The notes: generated by a model from the letters alone, not told the origin. DNA of 33,135 bases from Tessaracoccus bendigoensis DSM 12906 (GCF_900141915.1 NZ_FQZG01000049.1:1-33135); one strand, 5' to 3'; positions 8,331 through 17,001 are shown, counted from the first letter of the stretch. A program made the numbers and translations.

Positions 8331-9656
8331 ATGAGTCGACGAAGCCAGGTCAAGCGTGCCGCCCGTGCCAAGACGAGGGCCAGGGAGCGGTCAAGGAACG
8401 ACCACCGGGACGGTGGCCACGACGGTTCGGCCGAGTGGCCCGGTTTCCGGTACGGGTACGGCCCCACCGCTCCACCGCCTCCCCCGCCTGGCACCTGGGA
8501 ACTGCTGGAAGAGGCGCGTGCCGGACTGCCCTGGGGTCTCTGGGCTGAACGCACCCGTCCGATCCCACAGGAGACCTTCCACACCGAGGCTGAGCCGGTC
8601 TTGGTCTCCTGGGTGCTGACGGCCTATGAGATCGGCTGGCAGCCCACCGAACTCATCCGCTTCGCCCACATGAGAGGAAAATCCGAGGCCGCGGATCTGG
8701 TCCGTCTCGCCGTCGCGGCCGAACGCAGGGTGCGCTCCGGGCCGACCGCCCAAGATGCCGGCTGGCTTCAACAGTGGAGTGCGGCCGGGCTGCCCGAATC
8801 GTCGCCCGGGTGGGTTGCCCGGTGGGCCGCGACGCGAGAGAGCTGGCTCAAGGCGCTGTACAGGACGGCGATGGTGTTCGGGCAGTTGACCGTCCTCGAC
8901 GTCCTTCTGCCCCCACCCCCGGGTGTCAGGGTTTCCCAGCCGACAGTGGGTCGAACTATGGGCGAGCAGACCAACCCCGTACTCACCCGTGTTCGGGCGC
9001 TGCTGGCGAAGGCGGAGTCGTCCGAGTTTGAATCGGAAGCGTTGGCCTTCACTGCCAAGGCGCAGGAACTGATCACCAAGCATGCGCTCGACCAGGCACT
9101 GCTCGCGGCCAAGGCCGACGTTGGAGCGTCGCCGAGCATCATCCGGGTTCCCCTTGATGCGCCGTATCTGGACGCGAAGGCACTGTTGCTGCAGACCATC
9201 GCCGCGGAGTCACGCTGCCGCTCCATGTTCCATCTGAGCCTGGCCATGTCGAGTGTCATCGGGTTTCCGGCGGAGTTGGAGGCGGTGGAACTGCTGTTCA
9301 CCTCGCTGCTGGTCCAGGCGCAACGGGCACTCGCGGAGGCGGGTGCTGCCGCCCCTCCCGGCAGCCGGGTGCGCTCCCAGTCATTCCGGGCGGCGTTCCT
9401 GATGGGCTTCACTGCCCGCATCCAAGAGCGGCTAGCGGCAGCGAACAAGGCAGCCTTCGACGGCGCCAAGGCGGATTCTGCGGCCTACCTTCCCGTCCTC
9501 CGTGCGCAGGACAAGCGCATCGACGAGTTCGTGGAGGAACGTTTCACATCGCAGACCTCCTCGCCTGTGCGCGGCGGGTTCGACCCCCAGGGTTACCACC
9601 ACGGGGTGCAGGCCGGCGACGCGGCGGCGCTCGTTGCCGGCGCCGTCGACGGCTGA
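8331..9656 (+). CDS. DUF2786 domain protein
   Basis: A 441-residue cytoplasmic protein. The N terminus is strongly basic (MSRRSQVKRAARAKTRARERSR) with a proline run (TAPPPPPPG). Around residues 215-260 lies a DUF2786 block (VLTRVRALLAKAESSEFESEAL, then AKAQELITKHALDQ). The remainder is helical and alanine-rich. The function of DUF2786 is unknown; homologues occur in actinobacteria and phages. The ATG at 8331 is the only sensible start, though its ribosome-binding site is weak. It converges with the tRNA-Ser gene. Confidence 0.85.
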   Translation: MSRRSQVKRAARAKTRARERSRNDHRDGGHDGSAEWPGFRYGYGPTAPPPPPPGTWELLEEARAGLPWGLWAERTRPIPQETFHTEAEPVLVSWVLTAYEIGWQPTELIRFAHMRGKSEAADLVRLAVAAERRVRSGPTAQDAGWLQQWSAAGLPESSPGWVARWAATRESWLKALYRTAMVFGQLTVLDVLLPPPPGVRVSQPTVGRTMGEQTNPVLTRVRALLAKAESSEFESEALAFTAKAQELITKHALDQALLAAKADVGASPSIIRVPLDAPYLDAKALLLQTIAAESRCRSMFHLSLAMSSVIGFPAELEAVELLFTSLLVQAQRALAEAGAAAPPGSRVRSQSFRAAFLMGFTARIQERLAAANKAAFDGAKADSAAYLPVLRAQDKRIDEFVEERFTSQTSSPVRGGFDPQGYHHGVQAGDAAALVAGAVDG

Positions 9657-9739
9657 ACCACAGCTGGTTAAGTCAGGCATTGGGTTCGAGAAGGCCCGTG
9701 GCAAGAAACCGGCCCAACCATGAGCAAACGTGAACGGGC

Positions 9740-9759
9740 CCCCGGCGCTTCCACCGGGG
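9740..9759 (-). terminator. Possible GC hairpin after tRNA-Ser
   Basis: CCCCGG (9740-9745) and CCGGGG (9754-9759) can pair across an 8-nt loop, beginning 16 nt past the 3' end of the tRNA on the minus strand. There is no T tract, so it may be a terminator of the T-poor actinobacterial kind or a 3' processing structure. Confidence 0.35.
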
Positions 9760-9775
9760 ACCCATTCATACTCGG

Positions 9776-9860
9776 CGGTGATGGAGGGATTTGAACCCCC
9801 GGTAGGTTTCCCTACTCTCGCTTTCGAGGCGAGCACTTTCGGCCGCTCAGTCACATCACC
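9776..9860 (-). tRNA. serV: tRNA-Ser (anticodon CGA, reads UCG)
   Basis: An 85-nt minus-strand tRNA. The acceptor stem GGTGATG pairs with CATCACC. The anticodon stem CTCGC/GCGAG encloses loop CTCGAAA with anticodon CGA (9824-9826). A long variable arm (AGTAGGGAAACCTAC) marks a class II tRNA, and the T arm GGGTTCAAATCCC is normal. CCA is not encoded. The gene symbol is a convention only. Confidence 0.95.
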
Positions 9861-9919
9861 GTGGGAGATTTTACCCAGTCGTCCTCGAATTGACCAATCG
9901 AGGCATTGCGAACGCGGAG

Positions 9920-9950
9920 TTGGTCCCTGACCACGCCCAGCGCGTAGGGT
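9920..9950 (+). promoter_or_regulatory. Promoter candidate for the MFS gene (leaderless)
   Basis: TTGGTC (9920-9925) is followed after 19 bp by TAGGGT (9945-9950). The GTG at 9957 would fall at the expected transcription start, making a leaderless message. No Shine-Dalgarno sequence is visible before either GTG. Confidence 0.4.
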
Positions 9951-9956
9951 GTGCCG

Positions 9957-11132
9957 GTGCGTGACTTTGTGGCCCTGATGCGAATCCCCGGCCTTGCCCT
10001 CGTGATCGCAACGCAACTCGCGGCCCGGTTCCCCGCAGGCATGTACTCGCTCGGCCTGCTGATGCATGTCGAGCGGACGCACGGCTCCTACACCGCGGCG
10101 GGACTCGTTCTGGCGGCGTTCTCGATCGGGATGGCGGTCGCCGCCCCAGTGGTGACTCGCCAGTTGAGCCGGGTCGGCACCACCAGACTGCTACTGGCCA
10201 CACTTCTGATCTCGACCCTCTCATTCGGGCTGCTGGCCGCGGTGCCGCTGCCGCTTCCGGGGGTGATGGCGCTGGCCGCGCTCGGCGGCGCGGCCATGCC
10301 ACCGGTCATCCCCACCGTCCGCACCCTGTATCCCCTGCTCGCACCCCAAAACACCCTGACAGCACTGTTCGCCCTGGACGCCTCGCTGCAGGAACTGATC
10401 TGGGTGTTCGGCCCGGTGCTGATCACCCTGCTGGTCGCGGGCTTCGGGACATCGACTGCGCTTCTGGTGGTCGTCGGCATCCAGATCGCGGGAGGGCTGC
10501 TGTTCGCGTTGGCGCGACGGGTGCGGTCCTTGCGGATTCCGACCGCTACCAGGAAGATCGGGCGCGTCCTGCAGAACCAGTCTGTGGTGCTGATGATGGT
10601 CACCTCGATGCTCATGATCGGTTCGTTCGCCGCGATCGAGGCCGCGATGGTCGCGACGTTCGGGGAAGGCTCGGTCGACGCAGGGCTGGTGCTGGCCATC
10701 TCATCGATCGGATCGCTGCTCGGCGGTCTGCTCGCCGGAAACCGGCAACTGACCAGGTGGTCGTTGACGTTGCGCATCCTGATCGTCGCCGCGGGGTTCG
10801 CCATAGCCACCACCACATCCGGCTTCGTCGGGCTCGCCGTCGCCCTGTTCGTCGCCGGGCTGGGCATCGCCCCCGCGCTGGCCGCGGTCTCGTCGGTCAT
10901 CTCAAGGGCGGTGGCATTCTCAGACACGGCGGAGGCCTTCAGCTGGATCGGCACCGGTCAGTTGATCGGGACATCTCTGGGATCAGCATTGGCGGGGATC
11001 GCGATCGACGCGGCCGGCGGGCACGGCGGGGTCCTGGTCGCGGTGGCAATCTGCGCGTTGGCGGCGCTGGTGGCCGCCGTTTTCCGAAAGGCCCAGCCGG
11101 ACATGCGGCTGGTCATCGGCGACGACGACTGA
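9957..11132 (+). CDS. MFS transporter
   Basis: A 391-residue integral membrane protein with about twelve hydrophobic segments in two halves, and the motif-A-like loop TRQLSRVGTTRLLLA after the second segment. It most resembles uncharacterised drug/metabolite efflux permeases of the major facilitator superfamily; the substrate cannot be told. GTG 9951 and GTG 9957 are both possible starts. 9957 is preferred because it lies 6 nt after the -10 TAGGGT, as expected for a leaderless message. The gene ends 2 bp before the convergent tadA stop. Confidence 0.9.
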   Translation: MRDFVALMRIPGLALVIATQLAARFPAGMYSLGLLMHVERTHGSYTAAGLVLAAFSIGMAVAAPVVTRQLSRVGTTRLLLATLLISTLSFGLLAAVPLPLPGVMALAALGGAAMPPVIPTVRTLYPLLAPQNTLTALFALDASLQELIWVFGPVLITLLVAGFGTSTALLVVVGIQIAGGLLFALARRVRSLRIPTATRKIGRVLQNQSVVLMMVTSMLMIGSFAAIEAAMVATFGEGSVDAGLVLAISSIGSLLGGLLAGNRQLTRWSLTLRILIVAAGFAIATTTSGFVGLAVALFVAGLGIAPALAAVSSVISRAVAFSDTAEAFSWIGTGQLIGTSLGSALAGIAIDAAGGHGGVLVAVAICALAALVAAVFRKAQPDMRLVIGDDD

Positions 11133-11134
11133 CG

Positions 11135-11590
11135 TCACCTTCTCGCGCGGAAGAACCCGTCAAGCAGCGCCCCGCACTCCTCGGCCAACACGCCTGAGGT
11201 CACGGCCGGGCGGTGGTTGAGCCGCGGGTCGCGGACCACATCGAACAGCGAGGCCACCGCGCCCGCCTTCTCATCGAACGCGCCGAAGACCAGGTGCCCG
11301 ATCCGGGCGGCGACGATCGCGCCTGCACACATCGTGCAGGGTTCGAGAGTCACGACGAGCGTGCACCCGCTCAGCCGCCACTCCCCGAGCCCCTCCGCGG
11401 CGCGCCGGATCGCGACCACCTCCGCGTGCGCCGTCGGATCACCGTGAAGCTCGCGTTCGTTGCCTGCCCTGCCGATCACGGCCCCGGAAGGGTCGAGCAC
11501 GACCGCACCGATGGGGACGTCGTCATGGGCTGCGGCCGCCTCGGCTTCGTCGAGGGCCAGCCGCATCGCGTCGTGCCAGCGGGTAGCCAA
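11135..11590 (-). CDS. tadA: tRNA(adenine34) deaminase TadA
   Basis: A 151-residue zinc deaminase that converts A34 of tRNA-Arg(ACG) to inosine so that one tRNA reads CGU, CGC and CGA. The catalytic motif HAE is at 55-57 (His55, Glu57) and the second zinc motif PCTMC at 84-88 (Cys85, Cys88). Its length is typical. ATG 11590 lies 3 nt after the stop of the upstream gene, so the two are probably translated from one message. Its expected substrate, tRNA-Arg(ACG), is encoded at 16726 in this window. Confidence 0.95.
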   Translation of the reverse strand: MATRWHDAMRLALDEAEAAAAHDDVPIGAVVLDPSGAVIGRAGNERELHGDPTAHAEVVAIRRAAEGLGEWRLSGCTLVVTLEPCTMCAGAIVAARIGHLVFGAFDEKAGAVASLFDVVRDPRLNHRPAVTSGVLAEECGALLDGFFRARR

Positions 11591-11593
11591 CTC

Positions 11594-12172
11594 TCAGTCG
11601 TCGAAGGATTCCACCGCGCGGTCGAACTCGTCGGCGACCTTGAGCCGCTCGGCGACCCGGCGCAGCAGTTCGTCGGAGTCCTCGTCGTAGTCGGTGGCGA
11701 TGGCTTCCATCTCGAACGCCCGCAGCCCGCTGGCGGCGTACATCTCCAGGTCGCCCAGAGGTGTCTGTTCGTCGTCTTCGTCGGGCAGTTCGGCGCCGAG
11801 GAAGTCGACGACGTCGCGCGCGATGGGCCAGTCGTTGGCGGCCGTGATGTCCGACAGGAGCACCTCGACGGTGCGCCCACGGGCACGGCAGATCACGAAG
11901 AACTCGCCGTTGATCGACACCCAGCCGTCGGCACCGGAATCGCCTGGCAGGCGGGTGAGTTGGCGGATCAGTTCTTCGAGGTCGTTTGCGAGGTCGAAGT
12001 CCAGGGGCACCGCGGTCGGTTTGCCGTCCTCACGGTACAGCGCGATGACCAGGTCGATGTCGTCTTCCGACGCATCCTCAAGATCGTCGTCCTCATCATC
12101 GTCGTCGAAGTCGTCGGCATCGTCGTCGTCCTTCAGATCGAACGGCTCCGCGTCGTCATCGAACACGTCCAC
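11594..12172 (-). CDS. tRNA adenosine deaminase-associated protein
   Basis: A protein of about 192 residues found immediately upstream of tadA in many actinobacteria and named for that position; its biochemical role is unknown. The first 30-40 residues are an extraordinary acidic run (DDDDADDFDDDDEDDDLEDA), followed by a folded part (DIDLVIALYREDGKP, GWVSINGEFFVICRARG, LSDITAANDWPIARDVVDFL). GTG 12172 is chosen because GGAAGGA lies 7 nt upstream. ATG 12208 in the same frame would add 12 residues but has no visible ribosome-binding site. It is divergent from upp. Confidence 0.85.
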   Translation of the reverse strand: MDVFDDDAEPFDLKDDDDADDFDDDDEDDDLEDASEDDIDLVIALYREDGKPTAVPLDFDLANDLEELIRQLTRLPGDSGADGWVSINGEFFVICRARGRTVEVLLSDITAANDWPIARDVVDFLGAELPDEDDEQTPLGDLEMYAASGLRAFEMEAIATDYDEDSDELLRRVAERLKVADEFDRAVESFDD

Positions 12173-12283
12173 GACTGATTCCTTCCACGCGACTTCGTGA
12201 GTTCCCATCTTTGCACGACCGGCGCCGGGGCACACCTCGCCCCAGAGCATTCGCGCCGGGCCACTTTGTGGGAAGGTTGGTGC

Positions 12284-12925
12284 GTGGAAGTACGCGTAGT
12301 TCAACACCCCCTAGTCGATCACAAGCTGACGCTGCTGCGGAACAAGCTGACCCCGCAGCCGGTGTTCCGCCAACTCGTCGACGAACTGGTCACGCTCCTG
12401 GCCTACGAGGCCACTTTCGGGGTCCGCGTCACTGAGGTCACCATCGACACCCCCGTCAGCCGGACGCTCGGCACACGGCTCGCCGACCCGGCCCCGCTCG
12501 TCGTCCCGATCCTGCGGGCCGGCCTCGGGATGCTCGACGGCATGCTGCGGCTGGTCCCGACGGCGGAGGTCGGTTTCCTCGGCATGATCCGGGATGAAGA
12601 GACGCTGGAACCGATGACCTACGCCGAGCGGCTACCTCAGGACCTGTCTGGTCGGCAGTGCTACGTGCTCGACCCGATGCTGGCGACCGGGGGCTCGCTG
12701 GGCGGCGCCGTCCAGTTCCTGGTCGACCGGGGCGCCGACGACATCACCTGCGTCTGCCTGCTGGCTGCGCCAGAGGGCATCGAGCGGCTGCAGAACCTGC
12801 TGGCCGACCTCAAGGTGCCGTGTCGGCTGGTCGTCTCGGCGGTCGATGAGCAGCTCAACGAGCAGGGCTACATCGTGCCGGGGCTCGGCGATGCTGGCGA
12901 TCGGCTCTACGGTTTGGCGCAATAG
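12284..12925 (+). CDS. upp: Uracil phosphoribosyltransferase
   Basis: A 213-residue cytoplasmic salvage enzyme that makes UMP from uracil and PRPP. The PRPP-binding loop [11 protein letters not shown] lies at residues 128-138. The N-terminal half has [14 protein letters not shown], and the C terminus has [16 protein letters not shown], both diagnostic. The start is GTG 12284 with GGAAGG 7 nt upstream; the longer frame upstream is not needed. The tadA operon diverges from it, and it ends next to the convergent squalene-cyclase-like gene. Confidence 0.96.
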   Translation: MEVRVVQHPLVDHKLTLLRNKLTPQPVFRQLVDELVTLLAYEATFGVRVTEVTIDTPVSRTLGTRLADPAPLVVPILRAGLGMLDGMLRLVPTAEVGFLGMIRDEETLEPMTYAERLPQDLSGRQCYVLDPMLATGGSLGGAVQFLVDRGADDITCVCLLAAPEGIERLQNLLADLKVPCRLVVSAVDEQLNEQGYIVPGLGDAGDRLYGLAQ

Positions 12926-12926
12926 T

Positions 12927-13880
12927 TCAGCGCCGCCCGTCCCACCAGTCGAGGACCCGGGCGGCGTGGAACGTGACCCATTTCGACGGTTCGCCACCGT
13001 CGACGTCGACCTCGAACCACACGTCGCCGGGGTGTCTGCGGGCCTGGACCCAGCGCCCATCGGCTCCGCATTGCGCCCGTAGCATCAGGACGGCGTCGGC
13101 GAGGCGGGGGTCTGGGGGAACCCCGTCGTGCAGCGACGCCGTCCGGAAGTGGTCGAGCGCGGTGAGCGCGTTGTAGAAGCTGCGGAACGGGTAGGCGAAC
13201 TTGTCGACCCACGGGGCGATCAGCTCTCCGTCGGAGAGGCGCCAGAGGAGTCGCCGTTCGAGCAGATACTCCTGGCCGCGGAGCCTTGACTGCGTCAGGG
13301 TGGTGTCACCGGTGCGGGTCTCGAAGTCGAGGATCCCCCGGAGGGCGTTGAGGGTGGACTGGACCGACGACACCGTCGCCCCTTCGACCCATTCACAGTT
13401 CCAGCCGCCGTCGGCGAGTTGGTGGGCGGGGAACCAGTCGCGCAGGGCTGTGACGTCGGCGCCGAGCCAGGCCCCGTTGGCGAGCGTGGCCGCGTTGATG
13501 CACACGTCGACCTCGCCGCCCCAGTACGGCAGGTCGCCGTATTCCCAGCGGGAGTTGGCGGCTATGCGGGTGGCGGTGTCGCCGAGGACGCCGCCGGGGA
13601 CGCCCCACTCGCGGAGGCTGCTCAGCGACCAGTTGGTCGCCTTCCACGGCTGTCCCTCCCCCGGGTGCTCGAAATCGAATCCGGCGGGGAAGAACGCCCC
13701 ACCGGCCCACTGACCGTCCTCGTCCTGCAGCGCGAGGAGCCTGGCCCCGAACCCTTCGCTCGGGACGCGGGCTCGGGTCGCCTGCCATCGCTCGGCGGGT
13801 GCGGCGAGAAGGTCGCGCTCGACCTGCCAGCGTAGGGAGGGGTCGGAGTCGAGCAGCCACCCGAGGAGGTCGTCGGTCAT
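12927..13880 (-). CDS. Squalene cyclase-like (alpha/alpha toroid) protein
   Basis: A 317-residue protein built of repeated helical segments with aromatic-rich turns of the QW type (DEDGQWAGGAFFPAG, QLADGGWNCEWVEG, CGADGRWVQARRHPGDVWFEVD). This is the toroid fold of terpene cyclases and prenyltransferases. It is only half the length of a true squalene-hopene cyclase, and the catalytic DXDD motif is not seen, so cyclase activity is doubtful. Such short proteins are widespread in actinobacteria and usually annotated only as squalene cyclase-like. Start ATG 13880 is 63 bp from the divergent YwiC-like gene. Confidence 0.8.
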   Translation of the reverse strand: MTDDLLGWLLDSDPSLRWQVERDLLAAPAERWQATRARVPSEGFGARLLALQDEDGQWAGGAFFPAGFDFEHPGEGQPWKATNWSLSSLREWGVPGGVLGDTATRIAANSRWEYGDLPYWGGEVDVCINAATLANGAWLGADVTALRDWFPAHQLADGGWNCEWVEGATVSSVQSTLNALRGILDFETRTGDTTLTQSRLRGQEYLLERRLLWRLSDGELIAPWVDKFAYPFRSFYNALTALDHFRTASLHDGVPPDPRLADAVLMLRAQCGADGRWVQARRHPGDVWFEVDVDGGEPSKWVTFHAARVLDWWDGRR

Positions 13881-13943
13881 CCTCAGAGGCTATCTGGTGA
13901 CCTCGGTGGTTCGGACTTTGGATGATCCGATAGTTTGAGGATC

Positions 13944-14702
13944 ATGGCCAAGTCGACCGGGTGGATTCCGCAACAGCACGGCGCCTGGGCGATGATCGCC
14001 GTCCCCTACCTCACGGGTCTGGCACTCACGGCCCGCGTGCGACCCCTCGGCCTCGGCGACCTCTTCCTCGGCCTGACCTGGCTGGTCGGCTACTTCGCGT
14101 TCAACGCCGCGACGCTGACGCTGAAGGCCCCGGCGAAACGGCGCAGCCGCTACTACGTCCCACTCGCCACCTATCTCGGAGGTGCTGGCGCTTTCGGCAT
14201 CATCACCCTCGTGTTCAAGGGCTGGCCGTTGCTGTGCTGGGTGCCCGCGTACGCCGTCGTGCTGGGCCTGTCACTATGGCTGGCGGGCAGCAAGCGGGAA
14301 CGCGGGCTGCTGTCCGGGGTGCTCACGATCGTCGCTTCCTGCGGGCTGATGGGTGTACTTCGGGTGTCGCCGGGTGCAGCGCCTCTGACGGCGGCGGAGG
14401 CCACGACGATGGCCGCGGTGACACTGTACTTCGTCGGCACCGTCCTGCATGTGAAGGCCCTTATCCGGGAGCGAAACGACCCGGGGTCGGCGAGGCGCTC
14501 ACTGACGTACCACGCGGGGTTCATGGCGCTGATCGTCGTGGCGGTGTCGCTCGGCTGGCTCGCGTGGCCGTGGGTCGTGTGGGCGGCGCTGCTGGTCGCC
14601 CGGGCCTGGTGGATGCCGAGGTCGAAGCGGACACCGATGCAGATCGGGCTGCTGGAGATCGCCATGTCGGCGGCGCTGCTAGCTCTGGTGTTTCTCGGCT
14701 GA
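13944..14702 (+). CDS. YwiC-like integral membrane protein
   Basis: A 252-residue protein with about eight hydrophobic segments and the diagnostic N terminus of the YwiC family (GWIPQQHGAWAMI). The function is unknown; homologues often lie near anaerobic respiration or menaquinone genes, and menB is the next gene here. ATG 13944 is chosen, with GAGG just upstream; TTG 13935 in the same frame would add three residues. It is convergent with menB. Confidence 0.85.
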   Translation: MAKSTGWIPQQHGAWAMIAVPYLTGLALTARVRPLGLGDLFLGLTWLVGYFAFNAATLTLKAPAKRRSRYYVPLATYLGGAGAFGIITLVFKGWPLLCWVPAYAVVLGLSLWLAGSKRERGLLSGVLTIVASCGLMGVLRVSPGAAPLTAAEATTMAAVTLYFVGTVLHVKALIRERNDPGSARRSLTYHAGFMALIVVAVSLGWLAWPWVVWAALLVARAWWMPRSKRTPMQIGLLEIAMSAALLALVFLG

Positions 14703-14761
14703 GGCAGTTGTGATCGCTGCCAGGACCTCTCGCCCTGCCAGCGCCACGGCCCCTGCGTCCC

Positions 14762-14834
14762 GTGCACAGATCTCTCTATGTTTCGAGACCCCTCCCTTAT
14801 AGCGCCGCCTCGACGTATGCAGAGATCTATGCAC
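14762..14834. repeat. 73-bp imperfect palindrome, copy A
   Basis: The ends are GTGCAC and ATGCAC and the arms are complementary (CAGATCTCT against AGAGATCT, TCGAGAC against CTCGACG). The minus strand aligns end to end with copies B and C, so this copy is inverted relative to them. It is the most diverged copy, with most differences in the central loop. It occupies much of the 240-bp gap between the YwiC-like gene and menB; I see no gene in that gap. Confidence 0.8.
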
Positions 14835-14919
14835 GCCCGTCGCCCGGTTTCGGGCACAGGGGGCCTGCCAGATGGCTGCATCGTCGGCCTCTGCAGGCTG
14901 TCCGCGGACTGAGGCCTTG

Positions 14920-14942
14920 AAACACCCGCCGAAGGGGGGTTT
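14920..14942. terminator. Bidirectional hairpin between ywiC-like gene and menB
   Basis: AAACACCC (14920-14927) pairs with GGGGGTTT (14935-14942) with one mismatch and a 7-nt loop. It begins right after the menB stop on the minus strand and ends in T residues on the plus strand. It fits the convergent gene arrangement. Confidence 0.45.
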
Positions 14943-15842
14943 TCAGTAGTAGTAGGGGAACTTCGACCAGTCCGGTTTCCGCTTCTCCAGGAATGAGTCG
15001 CGACCCTCGACGGCCTCGTCGGTCATGTATGCCAGCCGGGTCGTCTCCCCCGCAAAGATCTGCTGGCCGACCAACCCGTCGTCGATCGCATTGAACGCGT
15101 ACTTGAGCATCCGCTGCGCGGTTGGTGACTTGCCGCAGATCTTGGCCGCCCACTCCAGGCCGATGTCTTCGAGGTGTTCGTGGTCGATCACCCGGTTGAC
15201 CATGCCCATGCGGTGCGCATCCTCGGCGTCGTGTACATCGCCCAGGAAGAAGATCTCACGGGCGAACTTCTGGCCAACCTGTCTTGCCAGGTACGCCGAT
15301 CCGTAGCCGGCGTCGAACGAGCCGACGTCGGCGTCGGTCTGCTTGAACTTCGCGTGCTCCCGCGACGCGAGCGTCAAGTCGGAGACGACGTGCAGCGAGT
15401 GGCCCCCGCCCGCGGCCCAGCCGTTGACCAGGGCGATGACCACCTTCGGCATGAACCGGATGAGCCGCTGCACCTCAAGGATGTGGAGGCGACCCAGCTT
15501 CGCCGGGTCGACGCTCTCGACCGTCTCCCCCTCGGCGTACTGGTATCCGGCACGGCCGCGGATGCGCTGGTCGCCACCGGAGCAGAATGCCCAGCCGCCG
15601 TCCTTCTCGGAGGGCCCGTTGCCGGTGAGTAGGACGCAGCCGATGTCCGACGACGTCCGCGCGTGCTCGAGCGCGGTGTAGAGCTCGTCGACGGTGTGTG
15701 GGCGGAACGCGTTGCGCACCTCTGGTCGGTCGAATGCGATCCGCACGGCTGGGACATCTTTGGCGCGGTGGTAGGTGATGTCGGTGAAGTCGAATCCCTC
15801 GACGACTTCCCAGAGCTCTGGCCGGAACGGGTTGGTGGTCAT
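14943..15842 (-). CDS. menB: 1,4-dihydroxy-2-naphthoyl-CoA synthase
   Basis: A 299-residue crotonase-fold enzyme that closes the second ring of menaquinone from O-succinylbenzoyl-CoA. Visible signatures are RPEVRNAFRPHTVDEL, AFCSGGDQRIRG, the oxyanion-hole block NGWAAGGGHSLHVVSDLTLAS, DVGSFDAGYGSAYLARQVG and the family C terminus ending KFPYYY. Length and ends are complete. It follows the glycerophosphodiesterase gene by 40 bp on the same strand. No other men genes are in the window. Confidence 0.97.
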   Translation of the reverse strand: MTTNPFRPELWEVVEGFDFTDITYHRAKDVPAVRIAFDRPEVRNAFRPHTVDELYTALEHARTSSDIGCVLLTGNGPSEKDGGWAFCSGGDQRIRGRAGYQYAEGETVESVDPAKLGRLHILEVQRLIRFMPKVVIALVNGWAAGGGHSLHVVSDLTLASREHAKFKQTDADVGSFDAGYGSAYLARQVGQKFAREIFFLGDVHDAEDAHRMGMVNRVIDHEHLEDIGLEWAAKICGKSPTAQRMLKYAFNAIDDGLVGQQIFAGETTRLAYMTDEAVEGRDSFLEKRKPDWSKFPYYY

Positions 15843-15882
15843 GGGGCGAGCCTATCGCCGTCGGCCTCCCAGGTGCCTGCGG

Positions 15883-16614
15883 TCAGAAGCCGGGGCGTCG
15901 GACGGCGTCGCCGACACGGTCGGGGAAGTTGGTGATGATCGCGTCGACCCCGGATTCCGCCAGGCGTTGCGCATCTTCATCCTTGTTGACGATCCAGGTG
16001 TTGACCTTGATGCCCGCCTCGTGTGCCAGCCAGACGAAGCCCGGCTGCTGCAGCGTTCGATAGTCGGGGTTGATGGCACCTGCCCCGAACCAGTTGGCGT
16101 AGGACCAAGGGTCCAACAGTCCGTCGGTGAGCAACAGCGCCAGGTTCTCGGGTGCGACGAGGCCACGCAACTCCGCCAGGGAAAAGTGGTTGAAGGATGA
16201 GTAGAGAACCTGGTCGTCCATGCCCATCGCGCTGACGGCCTTCACCACCTCGAGCTCCATGCCTGGGTAGAGCTCGACGCTGTTCTTCAGCTCGATGTTG
16301 ACGGTCAGGTTGGTCGGCCGGAACAGCTCAAGCGCCTCATTGAGCGTGGGGATCTTGAGGTTACGCCTGCCGACGAAACCGTTGGTGAAATCGCAGCGGC
16401 GGAGCTCCTCGAGTGTGAGGTCGACGACCTTGCCGACCCCGTTCGAGGTGCGGTTGATCGTTTCGTCATGGATTATGACGAGATGTCCGTCGGCCGTGCG
16501 CTGCACGTCGAGTTCGACGCCGTCCGCCGCCATGTCGATGGCGAGCTGGAAGGCGGGGATCGTGTTCTCAGGTGCGTAGGCGCACGCGCCACGGTGGGCC
16601 CAGATTGCTGTCAC
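15883..16614 (-). CDS. Glycerophosphodiester phosphodiesterase
   Basis: A 243-residue TIM-barrel enzyme that releases glycerol-3-phosphate from glycerophosphodiesters. The N terminus has the catalytic HRG (AHRGACAYAPENT). The metal and catalytic residues follow in VELDVQRTADGHLVIIHDETINRTSNG (Glu, Asp and the HD pair). The C-terminal block VNTWIVNKDEDAQRLAESGVDAIITNFPD is also typical. No signal peptide is seen, so it is cytoplasmic, UgpQ-like. Start ATG 16614. It may be co-transcribed with menB. Confidence 0.93.
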   Translation of the reverse strand: MTAIWAHRGACAYAPENTIPAFQLAIDMAADGVELDVQRTADGHLVIIHDETINRTSNGVGKVVDLTLEELRRCDFTNGFVGRRNLKIPTLNEALELFRPTNLTVNIELKNSVELYPGMELEVVKAVSAMGMDDQVLYSSFNHFSLAELRGLVAPENLALLLTDGLLDPWSYANWFGAGAINPDYRTLQQPGFVWLAHEAGIKVNTWIVNKDEDAQRLAESGVDAIITNFPDRVGDAVRRPGF

Positions 16615-16682
16615 GCCCCCATCTTCCCACGCTTGACGGGGCGCCGCATCGCGGCTTGTTGGCGGCGGGTGGCAGGCCCGTT

Positions 16683-16711
16683 TTGGCGATCTGGGCTGTC
16701 ATGCGTATAGT
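16683..16711 (+). promoter_or_regulatory. Promoter candidate for tRNA-Arg
   Basis: TTGGCG (16683-16688) is followed after 17 bp by TATAGT (16706-16711). The tRNA begins 15 nt after the -10. Confidence 0.6.
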
Positions 16712-16725
16712 TTGTGACTGCCCAA

Positions 16726-16798
16726 GCGCTCGTGGCTCAACGGATAGAGCATCTGACTACGGATCAGAAGGTTGGGGGTTCGAGTCCCTCCGAGCGCG
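16726..16798 (+). tRNA. argV: tRNA-Arg (anticodon ACG)
   Basis: A 73-nt tRNA. The acceptor stem GCGCTCG pairs with CGAGCGC. The anticodon stem TCTGA/TCAGA encloses loop CTACGGA with anticodon ACG (16759-16761), and the T loop is GGTTCGAGTCC. CCA is not encoded. A34 is the expected target of the TadA encoded at 11135. The gene symbol is a convention only. Confidence 0.96.
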
Positions 16799-16805
16799 CA
16801 AACCA

Positions 16806-16829
16806 GGCCCCGGCTGATCAGCCGGGGCC
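16806..16829 (+). terminator. Strong GC terminator after tRNA-Arg
   Basis: A perfect 24-bp palindrome (GGCCCCGGCTGA and its complement) begins 7 nt after the tRNA and is followed by TTGCC. It has no long T run, as is common for actinobacterial terminators. Confidence 0.75.
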
Positions 16830-16928
16830 TTGCCTGTCTCCAGCCACTCCAGCGACACCTCGGTCAACAACGCCCACAGCATCAACGTCTGCCGTGACGG
16901 CTCGACCCGCCCGTCCAGGGAGCTGTGC

Positions 16929-17001
16929 GTGCACAAATCTCTGTGTACGTCGAGGCAGCCGCTATCTGGGCATGCCTCCACGCATAGAGAGATCTGTGCA
17001 C
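16929..17001. repeat. 73-bp imperfect palindrome, copy B
   Basis: It begins and ends with GTGCAC. The left 28 nt and the complement of the right 28 nt match at 23 positions, leaving a 17-nt loop. It is 68/73 identical to copy C in the same orientation, with all differences in or beside the loop. It lies in the 260-bp gap between the tRNA-Arg terminator and the frameshifted secreted-protein gene. Small frames across it encode a peptide like AQISLCVEAC that recurs only because the repeat recurs. Confidence 0.9.
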
